From Lonicera japonica (Eukaryota > Streptophyta > Magnoliopsida > Dipsacales > Caprifoliaceae): a DNA stretch of 64,000 nucleotides. The DNA lies in assembly GCA_021464415.1 (NCBI GenBank), contig JAKCWG010000815.1, forward strand, positions 62,001-126,000, written 5' to 3'. The number at the start of each line of letters is the position of its first letter. Positions within the stretch are counted from its first letter, which is position 1. This document shows positions 9,780-20,645 of this stretch, piece after piece. The position numbers and the translations under genes were made by a program. Below the pieces are notes generated by a model that was given only the letters and a program-made list of their open reading frames with translations, was not told the DNA's origin and did not search any database.

Positions 9780-11778
9780 CCTAGTAAGCAAAGTGGCGAC
9801 ATAGTTGTGGTAGATTCCTAACGCGCTCGAAAATTAGGTTTTCATTAGTTATTTTCAGAAAGCAGTAGAATATCAGTAAAAGCATCCAAGTTTTCCAACA
9901 TAGAATAAACATATAAGACCACTAGAGACCGAAAGGGCGGAATGGGTGCTTAACACCTTCCCAAACCGTAATATAGTTCCCGAACCCTATAGAATCCTGG
10001 TTTCGTAGACAAACGTGTAAAGAAAGGCTTATCTGTAGCCTTCCTTCTTACACAATCATTTTGTCCGTTTTCTCGTAAAACGTACTGGCGACTCTGAACG
10101 AACCCTCTTGCATCTAGAAATAGGATAGAGGGACTCCCGATATGAATTATCAACACATAGAAGCAAATGGAACAACGGAATCCTTTCCGATGTTTCAGAC
10201 ACCCACCAACGGGAACGAGAACCCGGGGGTCGCATTTGCGGATTCTCACAACTACTCACACACCCGAACAATAAAGTATATATATATATATTCGTCTCCT
10301 ATAAAGCTCGAGACTCAAGGCATTATAAACAACAGCCTCCCACAAAACCTAAGGCCCAAGGAATTATATATATACTCCAGCCTCCTACAAAGCCCGAAAC
10401 CCAAAGGCATTAATACACCAGTCTCGCACAAAGCCCAAGGCCCAAGGCATTATATACAACAGTCTCCCACAAATCTTGAGACCTAAGGCATTCTTAATGT
10501 AAATACATATAAATCCATATACATACATAAATATAATCCGCGCGAGGTATGTACACTCACTTCAAAAGTTCACACTAACCAAACGTGAAAATCTACTTCC
10601 GATGTACTGTAGAAGTAGTAGCTCCTTCACCTATCAATCCAAGCCAATTAGTAATCCAATCTCACCTCAATAGACACATTTATATATGTACAATGGGCAC
10701 AATGAATAATACTTATGCACAATTTCATTCACAATGCATTTTAACAATTCCAACTATGTGCAGTCTCAATTGAGAGCTACAACAGGGGTCTTCCCATGGT
10801 CTGATCATTACTAAATTTATGTAGTAGTTGTACAACATGTATATGAACAAATTCACAAAATTTCAGCTTAATCCAACAGCTAAAGTAAGAGATATGCAGA
10901 TAATAGTACAACAAAAACATGCTGTCCAAGTTTTGCAACTGTAGAAACGGGTCAACTTTGGTGATTAAACAGTACTAATTGGCTATGACGTAGGTTATGA
11001 GCCATACATTTCTGGAAATATTAGTGTGTCTACTTTCAAACCCAATTGACGGTTTGCAATTCGGAGTTCTTTACGAAGAGTTATACCAATTCTAAAACAG
11101 GTGCATAAAGCTATCTACTAAAAGGAAGTTTAAGAACTTCAGCTCTTTTTTGATATAAATCGAAAACCCTCAAATACACCAAGAACACACCCATACATGT
11201 ATGTTCTTCTTTTCTAATCCAACTTTTCAACATGTAAATCATAAAAACATGTAACATAAATGAAGAAAACATAAAGAACATAATTTACTAACCAATTCTT
11301 GATTTCCCAATGATTTTTCTTCAATTTTCTCTTATATCTATTTTCTCCATTTTTGGTAAATAACTAGAATTTTGGGAAGAAAATAGTGTATAATATCTCT
11401 TATTGCTAAGCCAAGCACCTCAATTTGCCTTGTCATACTTGAATGAAAATGAAGGAGAATAAAACACCTAGCACATGCTTGCAAATTTATACATAAGCAC
11501 CACTGGCACTTTTTTTTTCAAGTTTAACTCAATTTCTTCTACTTTTTTACACATGTAAGCACCACATACTTTCTCATGTGACATTCAAGCTTGTACTACC
11601 ACTTGTACATGACATTCAACATATGAAATGCACACATTAAGCATGAATACAACTCTCCAATTCAAATATATTTACACTTAGCATTAAACACCCATTAAAT
11701 ACAATGATTTATGATGCATACTAATCATGCTTAATTATGTAAATGAAATATGTTTAACGTTTGAGGTGTCACAGTAAC

Positions 11779-12420
11779 CTTATAAATATTTTTCATCTTG
11801 GTAACTAATTTCCATATTCGTGCCTTAACCATCATCATTTTGCTATTGTCATGAAATTAACACCGAAGGTACGCATCATTACATTATACTTTTCCAAAAT
11901 GAAAGTCAAATGTTCTTGGTTAATTGGCCAAGTTGATGTGCGACATGAAACACGTACATTTTTTTAGCAAAACCAAATATAACTCAATATATATTCTTTT
12001 GCATGTTTTTGAACCCCTCTAATTAAAACTTCATAATTATCCAATGTCATTCTTTTTTTTTACCAAACGCGATTTTACAAGCACCACCCAGAGCTTAACT
12101 ATCGAAAGCAGTGTAGAACTCTAGGTTATGGTAATAATAGTTTGTCATGTCCCCAATACTTTGTAGTAAATTTCCCCAATACTTTGGGTAGTAGCATAAG
12201 AATAAAAACCGACTCTTACTACAAAGTATTGGGGAAATGAGAGTACATAACAACTGAAATAATTTACTCTATTCTTGTGCTACTACCCAAAGGTCTAGTT
12301 AGTGACTTTGTGTATTGTCACAATGACATATCCATCAGCATTTCATGTTATAACCTTATAGGTATTTTTCGTCCTTGTAATTGTTTTCGTTATTCAGGGC
12401 CCAAGTCCTCAAACATTAAA
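11779..12420. repeat. Old direct-repeat array, right part
   Basis: Resumes the unit seen at 7020-8478 (ACCGAAGGTACGCATCATTA, CAAATATAACTCAATATATA, GTAATAATAGTTTGTCATG). The break point sits at the GTAAC duplication, so the array predates the LTR insertion. Confidence 0.65.
12151..12234. repeat. Perfect 19-bp inverted repeat (foldback)
   Basis: CCCCAATACTTTGTAGTAA at 12151-12169 is the exact reverse complement of 12216-12234. Between them is a partial second copy of the left arm (CCCCAATACTTTGGGTAGTA, 12174-12193). It is a hairpin-forming insertion in one repeat unit, perhaps a very small foldback element. No target duplication was confirmed. Confidence 0.6.
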
Positions 12421-13195
12421 TGTATGATCCTCTTGTTTATCTGAGGTTGTCATTTGAAATAATAATAATAGGTTGAGCAATACTATGCCCTGGAGATGAT
12501 TATAAGGTTAGAATAAAAGCGGTATAAATGAAACTGGTAATACAATAAAATAAAGAAGGATATATAAAGAAAATAACACATATTTAACCATATAATATGA
12601 TGTTCTTTCTTGAACATATATAAGGCTAGCAAATCACTTCACAATAAGCCATGCATACAAAACATGGTTTTGTAAGAATTTTTTAAGGAAAACACAGTAA
12701 TTCTTGCTTAATCCTAACAAAATGGGTCAATTTGAACATTAACATGTTATAATAACATGGAATCTCCAATGCAACACATAATAGTTGAAAAATAGGTTTG
12801 AGTATTAGTGTTCCCACCTCTAATAAAATAATAATCCAAGATCTAAGTGATGGTGCTGATTTCTAATAGCTGGATTCTAACCCCTCCTAAGCTGTCCTTG
12901 AGCTCCAATGGTGGCTTAAAGGTCGAAGATGAGAATTAACTGAGTGTAAAAGTCCAAATCCTTGAGCTAAGGTGAAAGATTGTGAAGATCCCCTTTAAAT
13001 TCATCCACATGCTCCCTCTCCAATAGCCCTCCAAGCTCTCCCTACCAAATTACAAATTTTTAATTAGTATCAAAAGGTGTTCCCTTAAATTGATAGGGTA
13101 TTCCTACATGCTTACTATTTGCGTTGCTATGTACTTTTGATTTTTCTACTTGCCTTTTTGATTTTAAGTATGTCGTTAAGAATGATATGTTTTCT
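12421..13195. other. Unassigned repeat-like DNA
   Basis: No gene recognised. The stretch around 12810-13050 (GTGTTCCCACCTCTAATAAA and following) recalls text in the LTR-like element at 51353-54351 (GTGCTCCCACCTTTCTAGGG), so it may be an old gypsy LTR fragment. The evidence is too weak for boundaries. Confidence 0.3.
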
Positions 13196-13478
13196 AAGGT
13201 TCCTTTCATTGACGAGACTAACTATATTTTTTTCAAGTCCAATGTGCAAGTGTATCTTAATTCTAAAGATGAGAGGATATGATCGGTGGTGTTAAAAAGA
13301 TACACTACACCCACAAGCATTAGCAGAGATGGTAAAGGTCACACCCAAACTTGAGGAGGAAACTTGGGATAATGCTTATTTGCAAAACTCTAAGTGGAAT
13401 AACCAGGGTTTGAATGTCATCAAGTGTATTGTCACTGAGAAAGACTTTAGAATTTTTTTTAATTCTACCACTTCCATG
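13196..13478 (+). pseudogene. Ty1/copia-type gag fragment
   Basis: The plus strand reads in one frame, with stops, as a copia Gag N-terminal region: a FxxxNYxxFKxxVQxYLxSKDERI core, then RYTTPT, then after a shift KWNNQGLNVIKCIVTEKDFRIF followed by NSTTSM. Such proteins coat the particle RNA. A TGA interrupts the first part near 13277, and a frame change follows near 13345, so it is non-functional. It does not belong to the LTR/PBS at 13695-14935, which points to the opposite strand. Confidence 0.55.
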
Positions 13479-13694
13479 TAAGGTCCAAATTTAAAAAGGA
13501 CTTAGTTTAGATTGGCTTGATTCTGATACCAATAGAGTTGCTTTGGTTAGTAGCTGCTTACCTCAAATGAAGATGCGATAAAGCAAAAAATAGTCGGATT
13601 AATTAAAAGCCAAGCATCTAAAGCCTTAAAGAACAAATTTAGAGCATCAATGGGATCGAGGTAAGTTTAATTAAATCAAAATATAAAGAGATCA

Positions 13695-14935
13695 CCTTCT
13701 GATACCAATTGTTGGCAGAGAATTAACCCTGGATGGGGTGAATAGGGTTTATGGCAAATAATCGATTTTCAATAAATTCTTTTTGAATGTGAAAAATTAT
13801 AACTAGCAATAAACTTAAACAAAAAAAGTAAATACTAGAAATGTAAAAGAGTTTGGTTTTTGGCCTTATGTCCGCACCTGAGGTCAATACTCAAGAAATT
13901 TCACTATATGATCTTCTTTACTGGTCAAGATCAAAACCTCTTTACACCAATTTTGTTTACAGGTGAAAATCAAACTTCTACAAGTGTAATAATACCCACT
14001 CACTTCTCACAAGATCAAATCTCTACGAGTGTGATAATACCCACACACTCACACAAGATTTCTCTCTTGCTAACTATGAGAACACATCTCACAAAATAGA
14101 AATTATGGTTTTAGTGATCAAACACTAAGATTGCTTTCAAGGATAAACAATGAGAAAGCTTTTAAATCAAAACACAACTTATAAGATAAAACTCCTAAGC
14201 TCTTAAGAATAAGATGATGATGCTCTTGGGATGGCTTTTGAAAACTTAAAGTAGTTGTGTAATTTCTTGTGCAACTCTTCTTCTTCTTTTTTCACTATAT
14301 ATAGTAATATAAATGTGGCTGTTATATAAAAGAGCCATTGCCACAGAAGAGAGAGAAGATTGGATGGTTTGAATCTTTGAAAACAAAAGGCTCTTTTTTG
14401 AATTTTGAAATAATCGAGTAACTTATAAAAAGGAGGACCAGTGGACTAGTCACTTTTGAGCTTTGAAAAAATCAGGTTACTTACAGAAGGAGGACTAGTG
14501 GACTAGTCACCTTTTAGGTTTGAAAACTTAAGTCAACCTTAACAAGTTGGCTTGTTTTTATCTTATGAGCATTTTTAAAGAATTTATCTAATAGATTGCA
14601 TTTGTGAAACTCTTACAAGAGAACTTATATACATCAATCTAGCTTGAATCTTCAATTCTTTGTTCTTCTTTAGTTTCTTTCATGATTGATCTTCTTCTCT
14701 TAAGATATAAAAAGACTTGGCTTCTTTATGATAACAAAGAGTGGTCCATTCCCTTTTCGAGTACTAAATGTTTCTAGTCTTGGTAGTTTGAATCCTTTCT
14801 TTAGACTAATCTTTTTGCACTTATAGGATTAAACTGAAACTAAGAGAGATAAACTGTTAATATTACTTTTAATAGAGTATTTTTTGTTGTAATCATCAAA
14901 ATATAAATTAAATAAAGATATTTATTTAATTGTAT
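13695..14935 (-). repeat. Copia-type LTR with adjacent primer-binding site (minus orientation)
   Basis: On the minus strand a sequence ending CTCTGCCAACA (plus 13710-13720) is followed by ATTGGTATCAGAAGG, a near-match to the initiator tRNA-Met primer site (plus 13695-13708). The text from 13710 (GAATTAACCCTGGATGGGG) to about 14935 (TTTGTTGTAATCATCAAAA near the far end) is typical of plant copia LTRs. The far boundary at CA, 14935, is a guess. The internal domain that should lie to the left is absent or rearranged. A second PBS-like motif (TTCTGATACCAA) is at 13521-13532. Confidence 0.5.
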
Positions 14936-14936
14936 T

Positions 14937-15982
14937 TCACAACGTCCTATGGAAGGACTTAGCTATGGTAGCCATATTACTATTGTTCATGTGGAAGGAA
15001 CGTAACTGGGACAAGTCCAAACTACCAGTTACATTATTGTTCTCGTGGACGGAATGTAACCGGGATAGATTCGAGATATCAGTTACACATGTCTTGTGGA
15101 TGGAAAAAGCAGCAAGTATCATACGATGGTATATAACTAATGCCTACTTTTGATATGAATATACCTTGGAGATATTTCCTTACGTAGTATATTTGGTTAT
15201 ACGAATTCATTTTATCCATTGGGTTGGTATAGCACTTTGTGTGCATTGCATTTACTATATTTTCATGGCATTTGAAATAAGTACTACGCATATGTATATA
15301 ACATATGTATGATTACTCTTATTTTAATATTGCATCTTACTTGTGCATTCCTATGTGTATTTTAATATATAAAACCCTATAATTTCTACTAAGTCTGTAT
15401 TTGGCTCACTCCTATTTTTCAAACTAGTTTTGCAGGTACACTCATGGAATGGTACGTGTATTATATCTAGATGCCTCTGATGACCCCCATATACTTAGTA
15501 GTTGTCCATGGTTTGACAACTTAGTTTGCTTGGACTTAACTAATTTATCTTATCAATTAAATTTGAGTTGTATTGTATCAAGTTCAAAAATTTACTTTGA
15601 AATTTATAATTAAGTTGTATTTGGAGATTTAAATAAGTTTTACAAATTAAGTTACTACTTTAATAAAACATGGCTAGACTATGGATGGAATTTTGTTTAA
15701 TAATTATGTTTGTTTAAGAAATGATTTGATGAATATAGTTTAAAAAAGTTTTGGTTATTAGTAAAATAGATGAGACCATGCCGAATTTTTGTAAAAATCT
15801 AAGAAACACCTTCTTATATTTATTTTCTTTTGCTCATACCATTTTATAAAATGAGTAATTCCTTGAGAAATGTTTTTAATTAATGACAAACTTCTCACTT
15901 TTCCCGCCGTTGTGAGTGACAACATCCATGATTTATTGAATCCCGGAGGTTTAAGCCTCTTAATAGGATTCGGGGCTTCACA
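14937..15982. repeat. Ty3/gypsy-type LTR fragment
   Basis: The right end reads GGATTCGGGGCTTCACA, the mirror of the TGTGACGCCCCGAATCC start of the LTR at 51353. Inside are LTR-like motifs such as TTTTGCAGGTACACTCATGG. No left terminus or target duplication was found, so it is probably truncated against the copia LTR. Small ORFs here are chance. Confidence 0.4.
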
Positions 15983-16691
15983 ATCCTTATTTTATGTAAG
16001 CCATGGATACGTGAAGGATTCCTAAATTTTTGACAATAGGCCAATATGTTAAGTCCGAGTTTCTTCCATCGTCTTCACTTCAAAAAACGGATGGAGCAAC
16101 ATTACGTTGAGTGAATGACCAAATCCTTTTTTGAGTGGTGCGTTGTTTGATCGATGAACTCAAGTTTTATAGGAATCATGTAGGAATGAATCATTTTCTC
16201 CGCGTTAGGATAGCCAGTTTGTGCGTGTATGCTTGGTGTTTCATAACTCGGATGGACCGGATGTGATTTGAGCGGTGGCAACGTAATGGCTATGTGGCTA
16301 GTGGCTATGTCTGTTGAACTTTTTATAGCCACGAAGCTTATGTTGTCACTTTGATGAGGCCTTCCTGCCTTTATTAGAGTTTGAACAATGTCACTCTTGG
16401 ATTTGTAGGTGAGTAGTTATGTTGAATGGTGAATCTCGATTCCATCTCGAATCCATTGGTCCGGATGTTCCAAACAGCTTCCTATAGCCTAATCACATTC
16501 ACTTAGGTGATTGTCTTACATTTCAGATTGGACCGAATACGAAATTAAGGTAGTGATCGCATATCTAAGTTTTATGCAATTACTAGAACCTAGAGAGCCT
16601 CAGAATTGCAATGACTTTTCATTTTCCTCACCGATTACTTTCATGTTTACATCCTTAGTACTCCATAGTTTAAGGATGAAATTTGGTTCGA
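15983..16691. other. Unassigned spacer
   Basis: No gene, RNA or repeat terminus was recognised. Reading frames at 16102-16332 and 16511-16750 are short, without codon or motif support. Confidence 0.4.
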
Positions 16692-17600
16692 GCTGCGAAT
16701 TCGGCATTTTTAGGGCCATTTTCGCGTTTGAGGACTTAAGACTTGACTAGGTGTTTCTTAGCTCATGTAGAGCTTTCTACTTATTAGCTAATATAGTGTG
16801 GCAAGTACGGCGCTACCGATAGTAAGAAGACTACCTTTAATAGCATCTTGGGATTTGGCCAATTTAAGTTTTGGATTAGCTGTTGATCATGTAGCCTTGG
16901 GGATTTGGTATCACGTTGCGTGAAGCATGATAAGTCGGGGTCAAATTAACCTTGTGGATGATGCGGAACCCATAGCCCTATCACTATGTCCCCTCTAACA
17001 TCCCTAGTGATACATAACTGTATCTAGAGTTATTATTCTACCTTTGATTCGAAGCTTTAATAAAGAGGTTTCGTGCACCATTGAACCCATTGATCACTCA
17101 TCCTTGTGGAGAGTGGAGATTGTTTAGACATTCCTAGTCGGAGTCTTGACTTTTTAATTAAGGCTTGGAGATTTAAGTTTTGTTTATTCCGCAAACATTC
17201 ATTTAAAGAATTTTAATTTTAATTTAAGTTTTTGTGAATGAGTTTAAAAATTACTTTTGTTTTTTTATTTTGAACCTCAATAATTGAACAGTCGAGTACA
17301 CGTGGATTAATAAGGTATTTGGGGTCAAAAATTCGAAGTGTGGCAGTTTTTTAAAAAATAATAATAAAAAAATGCCTTGTTAATCAAGAAATATTTTATG
17401 CCACACATGAAATATATATTTATATATCCATAATATAATTTAAAGGTATCCAATTTATTTTTATATTAGAGATGCTCTTGTGAAGATAACAACATGATAG
17501 CTAATACGGGTAACAATGATTCAGCGTTATAGAAAAAAAGCAAAGCTACACGTCCATTTGCCCCATTAACACTATTCTACATTTTCTAATTAATATAAGT
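16692..17600. repeat. Repeat block, copy A part 1
   Basis: This is colinear with 62362-63235 (shared strings: GTGTTTCTTAGCTCATGTA, GATTAGCTGTTGATCATGTA, CTATGTCCCCTCTAACATCC, GTACACGTGGATTAATAAGG). Copy A then continues, after insertions, at about 22767-22976 and 41011-41600, while copy B at the right end of the window is uninterrupted. It has no coding content and its type is unknown. Confidence 0.75.
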
Positions 17601-18358
17601 ATAAATTTGTTGAGTTATGTCAATGGTTTTAAAATCCGCTAGTATTTTTATTTTTATTTTTATGATAAAGAGGTTATCAATCAACATTACATTTTTTGTT
17701 GTGGTGGTTGTATGTTCACTATTTATTTTTATTTTTTTAAAAAATAAAATGTTTAAATTTTTTCTCTTTATTATAATAATAACGAAAATAATCTATGTTA
17801 TAAAATTATCGTTTTGTATATAAAAAAATTTAATCAATTATTCCCTGACTTGGTACATTGGTTTATGAAAGTTAAACTCTTTAGAATTAACATGTCATAG
17901 CTGGAAAAATGATTCAGAATTTGCAAATGAGAAAATAATTGATATTTGATGCAAAGCATGTCCGGGTATGATAAGGGCACCATGAACTCTTATCTTAACT
18001 TTAAGTAAGGAGGTGGGGATAAAAGTTCATGATGCCTTTAATTATCCAAGCCCCTAATATTAAAGTCCATGGCAAAAAAATGCGAAAAATGAGGGGAAAG
18101 AAAACAGCAATGGAGACGTACCAGAGGGAAAATGGGAAAATACTGATGTTTGGAAGAAATTTGTCCAGGCTGGAAAAACTAAAATTTGATAAAAATATTA
18201 GGCAGATGAATTTGTGCAAAAGATAAAATAGAATCCTAATTTTATAATTTTGATTTTAATAGTAATAGATTTTTGTTTTAAAGTGATTTATGCTTGTATT
18301 TTATTTTAACGCTAGACTAAGAAATGAATTTTCACAATTCAGTCAAAATTTGAGACCA
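17601..18358. other. AT-rich insertion in repeat block A
   Basis: This DNA is absent from copy B. It contains an imperfect inverted repeat around a central TTATCTTAACTTTAAG (GGCACCATGAACTCTTATC at 17977-17995 against GATAAAAGTTCATGATGCC at 18019-18037). No gene recognised. Confidence 0.4.
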
Positions 18359-19129
18359 CTTAGCTTTAGGAATGGCAATGGGTCGGGTTCGCCAAACCCG
18401 CCCCGCATGTATATCACTCCGCCCCAAATCCGAGGGCGGGTTTTTCTTTGAAAAGCCAAGCGCACCCCGCATACATATATAGGAGCCCTATCCCGCTCCG
18501 CCCCGAATTAAAAGGACCGGGTCGGGTTGACTGGGTCACCTGCTCAAACTCCCTGTTTTGAACTTAAAAAAAAAAACAAGAATAACTCAACCAACAGCTC
18601 AAACTCTCTGTTTTGTAGTACTGTCTCTACCAAAATCCATATCTAATACTCAACCCCATAAGGCCATAATTCAAACAAAAAGTCTCATTAACTACATAAT
18701 ACAAATATCAAACAACATTACAACAATTCTACAATTCAAACATTAAATTAAAACCAAATTAAATGATTCAAACATCAAAAATCTCAAATTAAAACAACAC
18801 AAACTCTTCGCCGGAGGAACGGCGTGCGTGAGATGTTGGAGATGGAGGAGGAGAGACGTGTGAGGGTGGCCGCAGATGAAGGAGGAGAGGTGTGGGTGTG
18901 TCGCCGTGTTGGTGTGGGACCTGTGGGTTTGTCGCCGTGTCGGTGTGGGTGTGAGAAATAGGGAGAGGCAGTGGAGCCTGTGAGAGGAGAAGTGGAGAAC
19001 AGTTGAGAGCCTGAGACTGAGTAAGAGAGTGAGTAGTGCGGGGTTGCGGGCTGTGGCGCTGTGCGGCTGAGAGAAATGAGAATGAGAGATGATAATTAGA
19101 GAGAGACAATCTACGGCATATAGATCTTA

Positions 19130-19826
19130 GACCATCTCTTATTCTCTTATGGGTAGTGTAAAAATGTAGTGTAAAAGTGGGTATTTAGCCTATTAATGAA
19201 GATGAAAACGTAGCGGTGAAAATGTAAAAATAGCTCCCACGACACATCATGTGTCGGGAGAGAATCTGTGAGTTTGGCCAACACATCATGTGTCGTGCCA
19301 ATTGAATTAATTTATGAAAGAGTAGAGAGAGAGTATATGAATAATCTGGAGAAAGTGGAAACAAAAAATGACAACGTACACGAGAGAAAGATGAAGGAAA
19401 AAGAAGAAAAAGAAGTGCTTTTCTTTTCTTTTCTTTCTGGTTGAGAGAGAGAGAGAGTAGAGAGAGTATATGAAGAATCTTGCTTTTCTTTTATTTCTGC
19501 TTGAGGAAGGAAAAAGAAGAAAGAAAAGGGGAGAAAGATGATGACAATGGAGGAGCAAAAATATGACGACTGAGTGCAAAAAAAATCCATGCCCTTACAT
19601 GACACTTGATATGTCGTGGGAGTGGCAAATTTATGCCTCCCGATACATCATGTCTCGTGGAAGGGTAATTTCACTGTCCCGATATATGATTTATCGTGCG
19701 AGGTATAATATTGTTGGCCTGTAAATATACCTTCTCTTTACACTTTTTCCTCCAAATTTACATTTTTAAACTAAGCGGTGGGGTATATGTATATTTAGCT
19801 TTTTACCCTACCCAGTGCAGATAGTC
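19130..19826. mobile_element. PIF/Harbinger-type MITE nested in the hAT element
   Basis: The left end GACCATCTCTTATTCTC, then TGGGTAGTGTAAAAA, matches the reverse complement of the right end (GACTATCTGCACTGGGTAGG, then GTAAAAAGC). TTA flanks both ends (19127-19129 and 19827-19829), the three-base duplication of PIF/Harbinger elements. At 697 bp with no transposase it is a MITE. The frame at 19307-19605 on the minus strand is low-complexity and not a gene. Confidence 0.7.
19230..19700. repeat. Array of five degenerate dyads in the MITE
   Basis: CGACACATCATGTGTCGGGAG (from 19239) and ACACATCATGTGTCGTG (about 19280) are near-perfect palindromes. Related dyads follow at about 19599 (TGACACTTGATATGTCGTGG), 19640 (CGATACATCATGTCTCGTGG) and 19678 (CGATATATGATTTATCGTG). 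They are spaced unevenly around an AG-rich core. Confidence 0.65.
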
Positions 19827-20304
19827 TTAGATCAACAAATGTTAGGGTTTGTATTTAATAAATATTAAATATATATATAATATTTATATTAATATATTTA
19901 TATATATATGTAAGGGGGTCGGGTTGGATCGGGTTTTGAGGATGCAGAGCCCTAACTAGCCCCGAACTCGGTTTGGGTTTTTAATAAAATTACCAAACCC
20001 AACCCGGCCTTAAAAAACCCGTTCCAAACCCGCCCCATCCGGGTTGGGTCGGGTCGAAAACCCACCGGGCTGGATTTTTTTGTCATTCCTATTTAGCTTA
20101 GACTAGGTATTTCTTATGTTGTCTGGCATGGCACAGTGAAATAAATAAAAAAAAATCCTATGCCCGAATTTGCACAGGTCCGACTTTACTAAATTTAGAT
20201 AATGAGCTATCATAAACAAGAATGTAGGCCAATGGGCCAGGCTTGGGGAGGTTTTGCCAAATCCTAAAATTGTAAATGAAAAAAATATGTTAGTTTGAGT
20301 ATAT

Positions 20305-20645
20305 ATATATAATACAAATTAGAGTATCTTGATGTGACCATTGTCCTAGGTGTATGATCCAGAGGCTATAATGAATCATTTTGGCACAAATCTAACGGTC
20401 AACAATAATTATATGAAAAAAAAACCCTTATTATCCTCTCTTCTCTCACATTCCCAATAACTTTTTAATTTAAAATATATAATACAAATTAGAGTATCTT
20501 GATGTGACCATTGTCCTAGGTGTATGATCCAGAGGCTATAATGAATCATTTTGGCACAAATCTAACGGTCAACAATAATTATATGAAAAAAAAAACCCTT
20601 ATTATCCTCTCTTCTCTCACATTCCCAATAACTTTTTAATTTAAA
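20305..20645. repeat. 170-bp tandem duplication
   Basis: TAATACAAATTAGAGTATCT starting at 20310 recurs exactly 170 bp later at 20480, and the unit continues to TTTTTAATTTAAAAT in both copies. The only difference I see is one extra A in a poly-A run of the second copy. The near-identity indicates a recent duplication or a young carrier element. Confidence 0.85.

Larger units (their letters stand above)
8892..10250 (+). mobile_element. Solo LTR of the Tat/Ogre-like family
   Basis: It begins TGTAGACACCCCGATCC and ends GCGGATTCTCACA, matching in orientation the minus strand of the LTRs at 22977-24516 and 39472-41010. ACTAC is duplicated at 8887-8891 and 10251-10255, which shows a separate complete insertion reduced to one LTR. 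It is 1359 bp against about 1540 for the intact element. It holds nine TGTCGCGCGACA-type palindromes, a TATA box, and a GC-rich hairpin not seen in the other two LTRs, so it belongs to a different subfamily. The small ORFs over the palindromes are spurious. Confidence 0.9.
8484..11773. mobile_element. Solo-LTR-like insertion in the repeat array, itself interrupted
   Basis: The termini are TATCACACCTG and GAGGTGTCACA, near-perfect short inverted repeats of the TGTCACACC type of plant Ty3/gypsy LTRs. The flanks carry GTAAC at 8479-8483 and 11774-11778, a 5-bp target duplication. After subtracting the inner solo LTR and its TSD (8892-10255) the sequence is about 1.9 kb, with no reading frame, PBS or internal domain, so a solo LTR from unequal recombination is the best reading. 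Orientation is uncertain; the end motif suggests the LTR may read on the minus strand. Confidence 0.7.
18367..20091. mobile_element. Non-autonomous hAT element (1725 bp) containing a MITE
   Basis: The termini TAGGAATGGCAATGGGTCGG and the reverse complement of the right end (TAGGAATGACAAAAAAATCC) form an imperfect TIR. The flanks read CTTAGCTT (18359-18366) and TTTAGCTT (20092-20099), 7 of 8 bases matching, as for a hAT duplication with one change. Subterminal GGGTCGGGTT / AACCCGACCC arrays are present at both ends. There is no transposase. Confidence 0.8.

Noticed and set aside
8892..10250. 5' LTR of a full element reaching the 18-kb element
   Set aside because: It has its own ACTAC duplication on both sides and the opposite orientation, so it is a solo LTR.
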